Shown here: positions 1-9,426 of the stretch, in pieces
Layout of the letters: each line of letters opens with the position of its first letter
Numbering within the stretch: the first letter of the stretch is position 1
Source: Leptospiraceae bacterium
GTDB taxonomy: Bacteria > Spirochaetota > Leptospiria > Leptospirales > Leptospiraceae
Length of the DNA: 64,000 bases
Direction of reading: 5' to 3'
Assembly (NCBI GenBank): GCA_015075105.1
Contig: JABTUZ010000001.1
Location: 124,001 to 188,000 of the forward strand
Translations under genes and position numbers: made by a program
Notes under the pieces: generated by a model
Seen by the model: the letters and a program-made list of their open reading frames with translations, nothing else
Told to the model about the DNA's origin: nothing
The model's database searches: none

Positions 1-994
1 TTTTTATTAATAGGTCTGCAAATTTTGCAGGTGGAGAGACAGGCTCTACATTCGTAACAGGTGGACGAATGGGATCCGGTTTTGGAGGATCGCTCACCGG
101 TTCTGGTTTTGGAGTAGGGATAACTTCAGGAATTGGAGGTGTCGGAGGCGGCTCGGGTGTTTTCTTCCCTGCTAATAAAATTCCTGATGCGTCACCCGAC
201 ACCTGTGGAGTTTGTTCATGATCATTTTCTTTAGCCATTTTTACTACATTGTCTCGAGTTTGAAAAAAGGCTTCTAAGGCTGTAACTACCTTGTCTCCAT
301 TCAAGTCGGCAGTCTCTAACGCCTTTCCAAAATGATAAGTAAATATTCCGTGATTGATATCTCCACCCAATTCCATAGAAGTTTGATTATCGTCTGAAGA
401 TGCTATGATTCCCTTATTTTGAAAAAAGAAGTCTTCTGAATTTTGTTTCACTACTCCATCATTTCCTGCGGGGATCGGGACTTCTCCTGCACCTCTGGTC
501 TTCTTGCCCTTTTTTGCAATTCCACCCGAGAAGCAACAGTCAAAAACAAAAAGAGTTTTTGGAGATGTTATGGATTTTAAGTATTCATTTAATTCTTCAT
601 CGGATAGATGAGGTCTTTCAAAGCAGACTAATACATTTCTCATCCCGTTTTTGGCGTTTGGATCTCTTTGGAAAGTTCCGTGCCCTGCAAAAAACAAGAA
701 TACAGTGTCATCTTTTCCGGCTTTATTTCCAAGGCTTTTAATTTCTTTTTCGATATTTTTTTTAGTAATTTGAGAGCCCAGAAGTACTTTTACTTCGTCA
801 AAATTCCCAACTTTTTTAATTTGATTGGTTAGATAATTCGCGTCGGACTCGCACATCAAAAGCTCAGGAATATTGGCTTTGTTCTTTGTGTAATTTGTGC
901 CAAAAATCAATCCATACCTTTTCTGGCTGAAAATTTCTGAAGAAAAAAGTAGAAAAGTCAAAGTTATCGTTATAAACCCAAGTTTTTTCTGCAT
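1..994 (-). CDS. Secreted caspase-like (peptidase C14) protein, 3' end beyond window
   Basis: Translating the minus strand from an ATG at 994 gives an open frame of about 331 residues that runs off the left edge. A good AGGAG ribosome site lies just upstream. Residues 1-23 form a signal peptide ending near FSQ. The caspase-fold core follows. It carries the catalytic dyad: His105 in FFAGHG, and Cys154 in FDCCFSGG (two adjacent Cys, as in metacaspases). A Ser/Asp-containing [12 protein letters not shown] stretch, like caspase substrate loops, follows. From about residue 255 the chain becomes a Pro-rich linker ([11 protein letters not shown]), so another domain may lie beyond the edge. Family members are Cys proteases that cut after basic or acidic residues. 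The substrate here is unknown, and the signal peptide points to the periplasm or cell surface. No operon partner is visible. Confidence 0.85.
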   Translation of the reverse strand, partial: MQKKLGFITITLTFLLFSSEIFSQKRYGLIFGTNYTKNKANIPELLMCESDANYLTNQIKKVGNFDEVKVLLGSQITKKNIEKEIKSLGNKAGKDDTVFLFFAGHGTFQRDPNAKNGMRNVLVCFERPHLSDEELNEYLKSITSPKTLFVFDCCFSGGIAKKGKKTRGAGEVPIPAGNDGVVKQNSEDFFFQNKGIIASSDDNQTSMELGGDINHGIFTYHFGKALETADLNGDKVVTALEAFFQTRDNVVKMAKENDHEQTPQVSGDASGILLAGKKTPEPPPTPPIPEVIPTPKPEPVSDPPKPDPIRPPVTNVEPVSPPAKFADLLIK

Positions 995-1084
995 ATAAGA
1001 CTCCTATTCGCTGTCTTTTTGATAGTTTATAAAATTATCTCAGAATTGTCACGAAATTATTTAGACATTTTAGTAAAAAAAATT

Positions 1085-1560
1085 TAGAGTTTTCGTGCAA
1101 AAATGTGGGATCTCCAATTCGGAGAACAGAAGACGAAACACCCGAGGACTGAAATAGTGGGAGGTTGAATCTTTGCATATAGGTTTATCTTGTAGGATGA
1201 GGTTTTGAAATTACGCATTTAGTGCAGATTTTGCACTTTTCGTGTGAAAATGTGGGATCTCCACTCTTTTTAGTAAAGTGCATGTTTTATACCAATTGTT
1301 CACCTTTTATGCAAAAATGTGGGAACTCCAATTCAGAGGACTGATGACGGAGGTCTGAGGTTGGAAATAGTGGAGGTAGAATCTTTGCAAATACGTTTTT
1401 AAAGGATGAGGTTTTGAGCTTTAGTAGAGTTTTTGAAATTTCGCGTTTGGTGCAGATCTACCTTTTCTGTTTCGTGCGAAAATGTGGAAAGAACTCTGCA
1501 AATTAAAAAGATTACACATTTAGTGCAGATTTGGGACTTTTTCTGTAAAAACTAAAAAAT
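1085..1560 (+). repeat. Tandem intergenic repeat unit upstream of DUF1564 remnant
   Basis: This gene-free stretch holds two tandem, diverged units starting at 1097 and 1311. Each begins GCAAAAATGTGGGA followed by a CTCCAATTC block. Later blocks also repeat in the same order: GGAGGT.GAATCTTTGC, GGATGAGGTTTTGA and TTTAGTGCAGAT. The short motif AAAATGTGGGA.CTCCA occurs at about 1100, 1243 and 1316, with a weaker copy near 1479. The same sequence, including the block ATGTTTTATACCAATTGTT, appears in inverted orientation at 33387-33760 ahead of the intact DUF1564 gene. The repeat therefore appears to travel with that gene family. No open reading frame of note is seen between 995 and 1647. Confidence 0.75.
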
Positions 1561-1647
1561 TTTTAAAATTGCAAAATTTTATTTTCTATCGTGATATTTT
1601 TTACCTTATGCAAGGAGAGTAAGAAAAATTTACTTTAAGAGAAATTT

Positions 1648-2095
1648 ATGAATCCACAAAATATGTAAAACACAATCGAGCTTGCACTGGTTCGGCAAAA
1701 TACATGGACGAGTTTAATAGAAGAAAACAGGATTTTTCGAGACGAAAATATTTGCACGCACTGTTGAATAGATACAGAAACGTGATTCTTTGGCAAACTT
1801 TTGAGAAGATGGAGAGGGTGAAAAAGGCTTACCAAGAAGTCGGACAAAATTTGCAGAAGAAGAATTTTACCCCAAATAACGATGACTGGATTGAGCTTGG
1901 CATTCTTGCAGACTGGCTTGGCACCACAAAGACCTCTTTTTACTCTTCTGTTGATGCTTGACCTTGAAAGGAATGGGACATTTTCTCCCCAGCAGATTCT
2001 TCGAGAATGTAAAGTTCCACCCGGTAACCCACGATTGCGGGGGATATATTACCTCTCAAGAGAGAAACGACCCGGTTTACAATAGGCTGATAAGG
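1648..2095 (+). pseudogene. Broken DUF1564-family gene
   Basis: The sequence matches the intact gene at 32898-33386 along its length: MDEFNRR, SRRKYLHALLNRYRNVILW, YQEVGQNLQKKNFTPNN and DWIELGILADWLGTTKT are nearly identical. The ATG at 1648 reads MNPQNM and then stops, because about two bases are missing relative to the intact copy. A one-base insertion follows near 1690. Near 1930 two more bases are missing (ACCTCTTTTT against ACCGCTCTTTTT), which throws the C-terminal part into another frame. The rest of the 3' end is recognisable up to about 2095. The gene cannot make a full protein. After it, 2096-2180 reads as a short open tail (DIEGKITNSIDIEKIK, then stop) that may be the end of another lost gene. 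Confidence 0.85.
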
Positions 2096-2292
2096 CAAAA
2101 GCCGGTGACATAGAAGGAAAAATCACTAATTCAATAGACATCGAAAAAATCAAAGCCTTTTTTAAAAATAAAGTAAAATAATTCTAGGCTAAGAGAATTT
2201 TACATTTTAAATAAATTGCGTACATTCAGTATAATGTCCTCGACAAAAATAATGAAAACAATATCATTCTGTTTAAACGAATTTTAAAAAAA

Positions 2293-3996
2293 ATGGATCA
2301 AAAAAGAAAATTACTCATGAATAAAACAACATTAGTTTCAAAAAAAATATCTAATAAAACAATTATCTTCATGTATTTGATAATTTTTATTATTATATTT
2401 CATATAAATACCTGTAAATCAACTGACGATAGAAATAAATTTTCACTTTCTGATTTTGAAATTGAAGAATTGGAAAAATCTATAATCTACCAGAATGAAA
2501 ATGGAGATTATTTTTATGAAGACTTTCAAAAACTTATCGAAGTACTACGAACAAAAGGTGTGTCCGATTCAGAAATTGAGAAAGTCATTCAAAAAATTTA
2601 TTTTTCAAGAAGTATCAAAAGTACAAAAGATTTAAAAAGAAAATCTGAAAGTTCGAAGTCTATAACCAAAAAAAATCCGAATACCGAATCATCTACTAAT
2701 CCTCTATACAAAGAAAAAGATATTTTTGCATCAAAAGAAAATTCTGTATCTAAAAAAGAAACCCTATTGAATAACCAAAGTTCTGCTATACCAAAAGAAT
2801 CAAAACATAAATCGGACAATTTAACTAAGAGTGACGAGAAACAAAATTCTGTAATAAAAGATGATTCTAAGTTATCAACTGCACCCGTACAAAAAAATAA
2901 AGTATATGATAAACAAGACGCTATCATTCTCGAAAATACTTCAGGGAAAGACATCATCATACAAAATCCTCCGGCAGAAACTTTTCAATTTGAGATTAAG
3001 AAGGGAGGTAGAATTGCAAGTTTTCATACAATTAATGGTCCTGAAAAAGATTACCATTTAGTTCAAAACCCGGCACCAAACTCCAGCATCTATTATTTTA
3101 TATCCGACAGATTAAATCCGACCATAGAAAAAAAATTTAATGAAAAGGAATTGTCTGAAGAAATTTTAGAAAATGAATTTGGAAAAGAAGACTACCTAAA
3201 AATGAAAGAATTGATAAAATCTTCTTCTAATATTTCAAACAACACAAAAGGAAAAGGATATCTAGAAATTTTGATATGCAATTCTATCTGGAATAAGGAT
3301 AAGACCAAAGAAATTTTTATTAATCCCAGATTTTTAAATCTAAAAGATCAAATTATCGGTGACAAGTTGGGTTTTTCCATATTTTATAATTCCAAAGACA
3401 ATCAAGTAGAAATGATTTTTTCAGCCGAAGGAGACCTTCACCGTGCTATTTCAAAAGATGGAGAAACTTTTGAATATAAAGAAGCATTAAGCACTCTAAA
3501 TACACAATTTATTGAAAGAGACCCCTCGGTTAGCTCAGACGGCAAGACAATTGTATTTGTGTCCAGTCGATTGTTTAAATCAAGCCTTGCAGGTGGTTCT
3601 ATTTTAATAGCGTTCAGAAATAATGTATCAGATCCATTTTCTGAACCTATAGAAATTCCCGGTACTGCTGACTCTACAGGTGAAATTTTCCCCTGCTATT
3701 ATTCTAACAAGCAAGGTGATTTTATATTCTTTAAAAAAGTGGACGGGGTAAAAGGGGAAAGCAAAACTGGCTGGCTATACAGTATTCAACTTCAAAATAA
3801 AAAATTATTACCTATTGTTCCATTTTTACCCAACAGTGACATCCCTTTTAAATATATGGTAGTCTTCTACAACGAAAAAAGAGGACATAGAATTATGAGC
3901 TCCTTCCCTATAAATAATTACGATATATTTAGAATGCACTTAAGCGAACCAGTTAAAGTAATCGTTTCAGAAGATGGAAAAATTTTAAAGAAATAA
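2293..3996 (+). CDS. PD40-repeat-type lipoprotein of unknown function
   Basis: The protein has 567 residues. A hydrophobic segment at about residues 24-40 ends in INTCKS, a plausible spirochaetal lipobox, so it is probably a lipoprotein. Residues 100-200 are Lys/Ser/Asn-rich and probably unstructured. The C-terminal half resembles beta-propeller blades of the TolB/PD40 kind, most clearly DPSVSSDGKTIVFVSSR, with related SAEGDLHRAISKDGETF before it. Such proteins sit in the envelope and often bind peptidoglycan or partner proteins, but no OmpA-like domain is visible here. The start is uncertain: neither ATG 2293 nor ATG 2320 has a clear ribosome site. It ends 8 bases before asnS. Confidence 0.7.
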   Translation: MDQKRKLLMNKTTLVSKKISNKTIIFMYLIIFIIIFHINTCKSTDDRNKFSLSDFEIEELEKSIIYQNENGDYFYEDFQKLIEVLRTKGVSDSEIEKVIQKIYFSRSIKSTKDLKRKSESSKSITKKNPNTESSTNPLYKEKDIFASKENSVSKKETLLNNQSSAIPKESKHKSDNLTKSDEKQNSVIKDDSKLSTAPVQKNKVYDKQDAIILENTSGKDIIIQNPPAETFQFEIKKGGRIASFHTINGPEKDYHLVQNPAPNSSIYYFISDRLNPTIEKKFNEKELSEEILENEFGKEDYLKMKELIKSSSNISNNTKGKGYLEILICNSIWNKDKTKEIFINPRFLNLKDQIIGDKLGFSIFYNSKDNQVEMIFSAEGDLHRAISKDGETFEYKEALSTLNTQFIERDPSVSSDGKTIVFVSSRLFKSSLAGGSILIAFRNNVSDPFSEPIEIPGTADSTGEIFPCYYSNKQGDFIFFKKVDGVKGESKTGWLYSIQLQNKKLLPIVPFLPNSDIPFKYMVVFYNEKRGHRIMSSFPINNYDIFRMHLSEPVKVIVSEDGKILKK

Positions 3997-4004
3997 GGCT
4001 TCCA

Positions 4005-5309
4005 ATGGAAATTCAAAATGTTGAATTATTAGATATTGCAAAATTTGAAAATAAAGTCATAAAAATTAATGGATGGCTACACGGCAAAAGAGGTAGTGGG
4101 AAGGTTCAATTTCTTATGTTAAGAAATTCCGGAAGAATCATCCAAGTTGTTGCAGAAAAAACCCACCTTGGCGAGGAAAAATTTACACTCTTAAAAAATC
4201 TTGGTCAAGAAACTTCTCTTTCTATTTTTGGCAAACTCATCCGTAGCGAAAAATCTGAACTTGGTTTTGAAATTCAATTAGACGATTTTGAAATTTTCGG
4301 ACAATCAAAAGACTACCCTATTACACCCAAAGACCACGGTCCTGATTTTTTACACAACCATAGACATCTCTGGCTTCGCTCAAAAAGACAACTTTCCATT
4401 TTGAAAATCAGAGATGAATTATCCTTCTCTATAAGAAAATTTTTTCATGAAAATCACTACACTCTGATTGACACACCAATTCTGACCGGGTCGGTTGGAG
4501 AAAGTGCAGGAACACTTTTCTCTACAGACTACTTTGATCTTGGAAGTGCTTATCTTGCACAAACAGGTCAACTGTATTTAGAAACCTCTATTTTTGCTCA
4601 CAACCGGGTTTATTGTTTCGGACCAACATTCCGTGCAGAAAAAAGTAAAACCAGAAGACATCTAACCGAGTTTTGGATGTTAGAAGCTGAAACTGCATTT
4701 CTTGATAATGAAAAAAATATTCAATTTCAAGAAAATTTTATAAAAGCAATTATAAAAGAAATAATTCAAAATTCTATAATGGATTTAGAAATTTTAGAAA
4801 GAGACCTAGATGCATTATCGAATTTCATATACAAGGATTTTCCAAAAGTTGAATATACCGAAGCGATAGAAATTCTAAAAAGTAAAAATGAATCTATAGA
4901 ATGGGGAGAAGATATAAATGCAGAAAGAGAAAATATTTTAACTAGCCACTATTCTTCTGCAATATTTATAAAGAACTATCCTAAATCGATCAAAGCATTC
5001 TACATGAAAGAAAATCCTGCAAATCCAAAAACTGTTTTATGTGCAGATTTGATTGCCCCTGAAGGAGTGGGAGAAATAATTGGTGGTTCAGAAAGAGAAG
5101 AGGACTATAATAAAATTGTAGAAAGGCTAAAATCGGAAGGACTACAAATAGACACATACAACTGGTACTTAGATTTAAGAAAATATGGCTCTGTTCCTCA
5201 TTCTGGTTTTGGACTCGGGTTAGAAAGGTTAGTGGCTTGGATTTGTGGGTTGCCCCATGTCCGGGAGTGCATTCCTTATCCGAGGCTTATGGGAAGGTTA
5301 GACCCGTAA
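4005..5309 (+). CDS. asnS: Asparagine--tRNA ligase
   Basis: The protein has 434 residues, the normal length for AsnS. It charges tRNA-Asn with asparagine in the cytoplasm. An N-terminal OB-fold anticodon-binding domain (about residues 1-105, INGWLHGKRGSGKVQFLMLR) precedes a class II catalytic core. Motif 2 is FRAEKSKTRRHLTEFWMLEAE-like and motif 3 is GFGLGLERLVAW. The core reads RHLWLRS and ends HVRECIPYPR, as in AsnS rather than AspS, and it lacks the AspS insertion domain. It lies 8 bases after the lipoprotein gene, so the two are probably co-transcribed. Confidence 0.95.
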   Translation: MEIQNVELLDIAKFENKVIKINGWLHGKRGSGKVQFLMLRNSGRIIQVVAEKTHLGEEKFTLLKNLGQETSLSIFGKLIRSEKSELGFEIQLDDFEIFGQSKDYPITPKDHGPDFLHNHRHLWLRSKRQLSILKIRDELSFSIRKFFHENHYTLIDTPILTGSVGESAGTLFSTDYFDLGSAYLAQTGQLYLETSIFAHNRVYCFGPTFRAEKSKTRRHLTEFWMLEAETAFLDNEKNIQFQENFIKAIIKEIIQNSIMDLEILERDLDALSNFIYKDFPKVEYTEAIEILKSKNESIEWGEDINAERENILTSHYSSAIFIKNYPKSIKAFYMKENPANPKTVLCADLIAPEGVGEIIGGSEREEDYNKIVERLKSEGLQIDTYNWYLDLRKYGSVPHSGFGLGLERLVAWICGLPHVRECIPYPRLMGRLDP

Positions 5310-5497
5310 CACATCTGCAAAACCTCAAGACAAATTGTTTCAAGGTCAGTAAACTAAAATTATTCTTGTTTTTTTTTTATATTCCTGTTTGCTATAATAC
5401 TTTTTTACAGTGGAGTTATTCAAAATTAAAGATTTTCTTCTCAAAAAACACTCTAAAAATAAATAAATTCTCCGATAGAAGGAATAGGAGAATTTCT

Positions 5498-6295
5498 ATG
5501 ACCCCAAACACACTCCAATCTGGAGCAAATCTTGAGAGAGAAAGCTGGGAACTGTTTGAAGTTGGTTCTTATGATGAGGTAATCTCTCTTGCAAAACAAA
5601 ATCCATCCAATTCACTACTAGTGCACCTTGGAGTTATTGCTCTATTTGAATCAGGCTCTGTAGATGCTAAAAATCTAAGTGGCGTTGCAAAGGGAACATC
5701 CGTTTTTTTACCATTAGTCAACGCATACATTGCTTCCAATTTTAAAAATTCAAAATTGGCTAATGAAAAACTATCCGAATATTTTAAATCTTCAAACCCT
5801 CCATTGTGCTTTAGCATTGTAAATTTTGGTGTGAAACTTGCCATGAAAGAAAAAGACTTTCACAATGTTTTATTTATAATCTCCCTCTACAAAAAAAGAA
5901 AAAAAGAAAATCCATTTTTAGAATTTGAAATTGAATCCTTGTATTATTTAAATAGTTTTCAAGAAGTTATAGAGGTCTTTAAAGAAAATATTCCCAAGCT
6001 AAAGGACAACAGAGATGTTCAGATGAGAGTTGGCCTATCTTTGTATTCTTTGAATAAATTTAAAGAAGCTGAAACTATACTCAAAAATATACCGGGTTAT
6101 ACAAGCTTGCCTACTTTTGAGGATAAAAGGAATGAATACAATGAACTCATAAATCAAATTCCTTTATTGGAAAAGAAAAAAGATTTGAACAAGAGAGAGA
6201 TTTCTGATTTAGGTTTTGCCTATCTTTTTAGTGAAAATTATCAAAAGGCAGAATCTATTTTTATGAAATTATTGGCTCAAATGAGTGTTTCATAA
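5498..6295 (+). CDS. TPR-like helical repeat protein
   Basis: I place the start at ATG 5498 because GGAG lies 8 bases upstream. The longer open frame from 5237 overlaps asnS and includes unrelated sequence. The resulting 265-residue protein has no signal peptide. It is mainly helical, with weak TPR-like units, for example ISDLGFAYLFSENYQKAESIF near the C-terminus and RDVQMRVGLSLYSLNKFKEAETIL before it. Such repeats usually mediate protein contacts. A second, secreted TPR protein follows 21 bases later, then a ComFB-like gene, suggesting an operon of 5498-7745. No specific function can be assigned. Confidence 0.75.
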   Translation: MTPNTLQSGANLERESWELFEVGSYDEVISLAKQNPSNSLLVHLGVIALFESGSVDAKNLSGVAKGTSVFLPLVNAYIASNFKNSKLANEKLSEYFKSSNPPLCFSIVNFGVKLAMKEKDFHNVLFIISLYKKRKKENPFLEFEIESLYYLNSFQEVIEVFKENIPKLKDNRDVQMRVGLSLYSLNKFKEAETILKNIPGYTSLPTFEDKRNEYNELINQIPLLEKKKDLNKREISDLGFAYLFSENYQKAESIFMKLLAQMSVS

Positions 6296-6316
6296 ATTCC
6301 TTCCAAATATACTGAA

Positions 6317-7459
6317 TTGAATAAGAATTATTGGATATTGATTTTTTTTTCTATCTATCCGATTTATTCTAACGAAACTGCATTCACATACAAAAATTTA
6401 TTAGACCAAGCAGAAAGAAATATCTCTGAATTGAGGTTTGAAAAGGCACACGAAAAATTATCCATAGCCGGAAAAACTCAAACACCTGATTCAAGATTTT
6501 TTTTATTGCACGGAGAAGTGTATCTTGGTTTAAACTACCCTGAAGAGGCTCTTTTTAATTTTGAAAAAAGTCTTAAACTCAATCCGCGTCAACCGGAGAT
6601 TTTATTAAAATGTTCAAATCTTTCTTCTGCTTTAAAAAAGCCAAGAGAAGAATACAATTTTCTGCAAGGGTATTTGAAATTTTTTCCAAATCACAAGAAA
6701 GAGCTTTATAGAGTGCTTGTCTTAGCTTCCAGACTTGGAATTGACAAAACAAGAAAATCTATTTTACTAAAATTAAAAAGTGAAAATCCATTCAAATATG
6801 AATTAGAAGCGATACTTTCGCTAATCCATAAATTAATCTTAGAGAAAAAATTCAAAGAGGCTCTAATCGAATTAGATAAATATCTTCCAAACTTTCCAGA
6901 CAACGAATCATTACACAAACTTCTATTGATAGCTACAAAAGCGACCCACCCGCAAAATATTGAAAAAATTCTTATCGACTCTGCCGCAATCTTCAAATTT
7001 GATCCAAAATATACCGTAGAGTATGGCTTGTTTTTATTTGAAAAGAAAAAGCTCTTTGAAGCTCTTACTACATTTAGAAGAGCATTTCTTGTGAGCATAC
7101 TTACCTCTGGGTTCAAAGCAGATGAAGAGATACTGTTTTTTATCAGGCAAGTGTACTTTGAAATGGACAGACTGCAAGACGTTTCTGCAATACAAGACTT
7201 AGTGGAAATTGTAAAAGTACAAGAAAATCAATCTGTGGAAAAGTTAAACTCGTTGATTCGACTTCACAATAACAATCGAGAAATTTTGATTTTTGCTCTT
7301 TTTTATTTGTCAGAAAAAGGTTTTAAAAAAGAATACGAGAAAACGAGCGAGCTGTTATTGCTAAGAGACAAAAGAATGCAAGACAAAGAATTTATTGATG
7401 TTTTCGGAGCATTTTCTTATGAAAATTTGAGTATCGAAAAGGAGCGCCCACTTGAATAA
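6317..7459 (+). CDS. Secreted TPR-repeat protein
   Basis: The protein has 380 residues and starts with TTG at 6317. The N-terminus (NYWILIFFSIYPIYSNE) is a short signal peptide, so the protein is probably periplasmic. TPR units are clear at about residues 30-100, for example LHGEVYLGLNYPEEALFNFE followed by KSLKLNPRQPEILLKCSN. Weaker helical repeats continue to the end. Its last 8 bases overlap the TTG start of the next gene, which indicates translational coupling. A scaffolding role is inferred from the fold only. Confidence 0.75.
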   Translation: MNKNYWILIFFSIYPIYSNETAFTYKNLLDQAERNISELRFEKAHEKLSIAGKTQTPDSRFFLLHGEVYLGLNYPEEALFNFEKSLKLNPRQPEILLKCSNLSSALKKPREEYNFLQGYLKFFPNHKKELYRVLVLASRLGIDKTRKSILLKLKSENPFKYELEAILSLIHKLILEKKFKEALIELDKYLPNFPDNESLHKLLLIATKATHPQNIEKILIDSAAIFKFDPKYTVEYGLFLFEKKKLFEALTTFRRAFLVSILTSGFKADEEILFFIRQVYFEMDRLQDVSAIQDLVEIVKVQENQSVEKLNSLIRLHNNNREILIFALFYLSEKGFKKEYEKTSELLLLRDKRMQDKEFIDVFGAFSYENLSIEKERPLE

Positions 7460-7745
7460 GAAAGTTTTAAAAATTTATGACATTGTGCATAACGCATCTA
7501 ATAGCACAGAGATCGAGCTAAAAAAAGTCTTGAAAAGTATTATTAAAAAAAATCCAAATTGGGGGTGGGAGCAGATTTCTTTTCAGGATGTTTACGCTTG
7601 TGCTATCAATTCTCTCCCCGTAAATTACCAAAAAAAAGACCAAAGTGTTCAATCTAAACTTAATATCGAAGAAGTTGAAAAAGTAGTTCAAGCTGCAATG
7701 CATAGAATATCTTTAAACCCTATCCATCTGCCACAAAAAAAATAG
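7452..7745 (+). CDS. Small ComFB-like protein
   Basis: The protein has 97 residues and starts with TTG at 7452, 8 bases inside the previous gene. GGAG at 7441-7444 supports this start. The pattern FQDVYACAINSLPVNYQ resembles the conserved D-x-x-A-x-A-L-N-R-L-P-P-x-Y block of the late-competence ComFB family, and the size fits. ComFB-like proteins are small, and some bind cyclic di-nucleotides. The Cys residues of some members are absent. The assignment rests on one motif plus length, so it is tentative. Confidence 0.55.
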   Translation: MNKKVLKIYDIVHNASNSTEIELKKVLKSIIKKNPNWGWEQISFQDVYACAINSLPVNYQKKDQSVQSKLNIEEVEKVVQAAMHRISLNPIHLPQKK

Positions 7746-7767
7746 CAGTAATAAAGAAATTTAACAA

Positions 7768-8259
7768 ATGCAAAACAAGCCTACTTCCGATTTAATCAGC
7801 TTAATAGATAAAAATTGCCCGGGCTGGATCGAAAGACCAAATCCTGATTGGGATGTTATTAAAATACTTCAAAGCATCATTGATCAAGTACTTCCGGGTA
7901 TTTTAAAAATACAAATTGAATCCTTAGATGAGGAAAAAATTGTAGGAACAATTCCATTTCATATTTCTTCCGCAAATGTAGTCGGATATATGCATGGTGG
8001 ATCAATATACTCTTTAGGGGATACTTTAGCTGGAGCATTTCTTTGGACAAAAAGCGACGGCTCCTACATCACTGTCACAAAAAGCTCTACAATTCGATTT
8101 ATTCGACCGTTCCAGTCTGGAGTCTTGGAATGCACAGTGAAAGAAATTTCTAAAACAGGAAATGAAATTTTACTTAGAGCAGTGTATCTCGATGAAAGAA
8201 AGAAAAAAGTTTGCGAATTGGACATGGTGTATGCTCAAATCAACGAAAAAAAACGATAA
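7768..8259 (+). CDS. PaaI-type hotdog-fold thioesterase
   Basis: The protein has 163 residues. The core (about residues 35-158) matches the PaaI/YigI hotdog family. The active-site loop NVVGYMHGGSIYSLGDTLAG has the family HGG motif, followed by the acidic residue of the central helix. The strand SSTIRFIRPFQSGVLECTV is also typical. Members hydrolyse acyl-CoA thioesters in the cytoplasm; the acyl group cannot be told from sequence. It follows the ComFB-like gene by 22 bases and converges with the glycosyltransferase at 8278. Confidence 0.8.
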   Translation: MQNKPTSDLISLIDKNCPGWIERPNPDWDVIKILQSIIDQVLPGILKIQIESLDEEKIVGTIPFHISSANVVGYMHGGSIYSLGDTLAGAFLWTKSDGSYITVTKSSTIRFIRPFQSGVLECTVKEISKTGNEILLRAVYLDERKKKVCELDMVYAQINEKKR

Positions 8260-8277
8260 AAAGTAATCTGTAAAAAT

Positions 8278-9426
8278 CTACTCTGAGTATCTCCACGTAA
8301 AATTTTTATTTAAAAAATAATTTCCAAATGTAGCTAAAAATATCCCGAGTAAGTTACTGATATAAGTCGAAAAACTCCCAAACATGTTAGGGAAATACAT
8401 TTGAATAATTTCCAAAGATAATCTCCAAACGGATAGCTGTATGATCAATCCTATTACGGAGATCAGATTAAATTTTATAAAACCAAAAATATTATCCAAT
8501 GCTCCAGTTTTTTTAAATTCATTGAATGTCCAGATATTGTTTAAAATATAATTGCTTAACACACTAAGCTCAAAACCAAAAACTACAGCAATGGAAGGCT
8601 TAAAATAACTTTGATAAATAATTCCTGTCTCTTTTAAATTCAAAACTTCAGTAGCGAAAAATTGTCCAAATAGATTTACAAAAATCCCAATAACTCCTGT
8701 GATCGAGTATTTTACAAATGTCAAAGAAATATATTTCCCGAAACGTATATCGTATAACGCTACAATATAGTTTTGGATAATCGAGGAAGACATTTTTGTT
8801 TCCCCGTGAATTCTGGTTCTAAAAACATAGCCGATTTCTTTTGCTCTAATTCCTTTTTTTCTACCCAAAAATTCTAATAGAATTTTAAACCCTCTTGGGT
8901 TGATAAGAGGAGCAATTTCCTCAAACAATTCTCTTTTTAAAATAAAAAATCCTGACATCGGATCACCGATTGGGATAGGGAGTAAAATTCTTGCAAGTAA
9001 GGTTGCGGCTTTACTCATCATCCTTCTGACAAAGCCCCACTCTCCGTACCCTCCTTCTTCTACCACTCTACTTCCCACAACTAAGTCATTTTCTTTTAAA
9101 GCGATAAGCATCTTTGGCAGGATACTTTCGTCGTGCTGCATATCTGCATCTATAACTCCAAGTGCATTTCCTTTCGCCAACTCCATCCCATCAATAACCG
9201 CAGAGCTAAGTCCTTTTTTATTCGCCCTTCTGATTACGTGAATTCTTTCATCACGAATAGACAACTCTTTTGCAACTCTCCATGTACCATCGGGAGAGTC
9301 ATCATCCACTACTATGATTTCAAACTTGATATTATTTTTTTCAAATAGAGATATAAGTTTTGGTATAAGAATAGAAATATTTTTTGACTCATTGAAAGTC
9401 GGGATGATTAGACTAAAGTCTGTCAT
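8278..9426 (-). CDS. GT2 polyprenyl-phosphate mannose synthase-like enzyme fused to GtrA
   Basis: The protein has 382 residues. Residues 1-235 are a family 2 glycosyltransferase of the DPM1 type: SLIIPTFNESKNI, VVDDDSPDGT, GVIDADMQHDES (the DxD metal-binding motif) and GDPMSGFF. Residues 240-380 contain four membrane helices of the GtrA kind, ending FLNKNFTWRY. Proteins with this architecture move a sugar from a nucleotide donor to a polyprenyl phosphate and help it across the inner membrane for glycan decoration. Its ATG overlaps the TGA of the lipoprotein gene at 9423 (ATGA), so it is the third gene of the btuB operon. Confidence 0.9.
   Translation of the reverse strand: MTDFSLIIPTFNESKNISILIPKLISLFEKNNIKFEIIVVDDDSPDGTWRVAKELSIRDERIHVIRRANKKGLSSAVIDGMELAKGNALGVIDADMQHDESILPKMLIALKENDLVVGSRVVEEGGYGEWGFVRRMMSKAATLLARILLPIPIGDPMSGFFILKRELFEEIAPLINPRGFKILLEFLGRKKGIRAKEIGYVFRTRIHGETKMSSSIIQNYIVALYDIRFGKYISLTFVKYSITGVIGIFVNLFGQFFATEVLNLKETGIIYQSYFKPSIAVVFGFELSVLSNYILNNIWTFNEFKKTGALDNIFGFIKFNLISVIGLIIQLSVWRLSLEIIQMYFPNMFGSFSTYISNLLGIFLATFGNYFLNKNFTWRYSE

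Noticed and set aside
5325-5380. Terminator after asnS (imperfect stem around CAAGACAAATTGTTTCAAGG and a later T run)
   Set aside because: The stem has two adjacent mismatches and the T run starts over 20 bases later.
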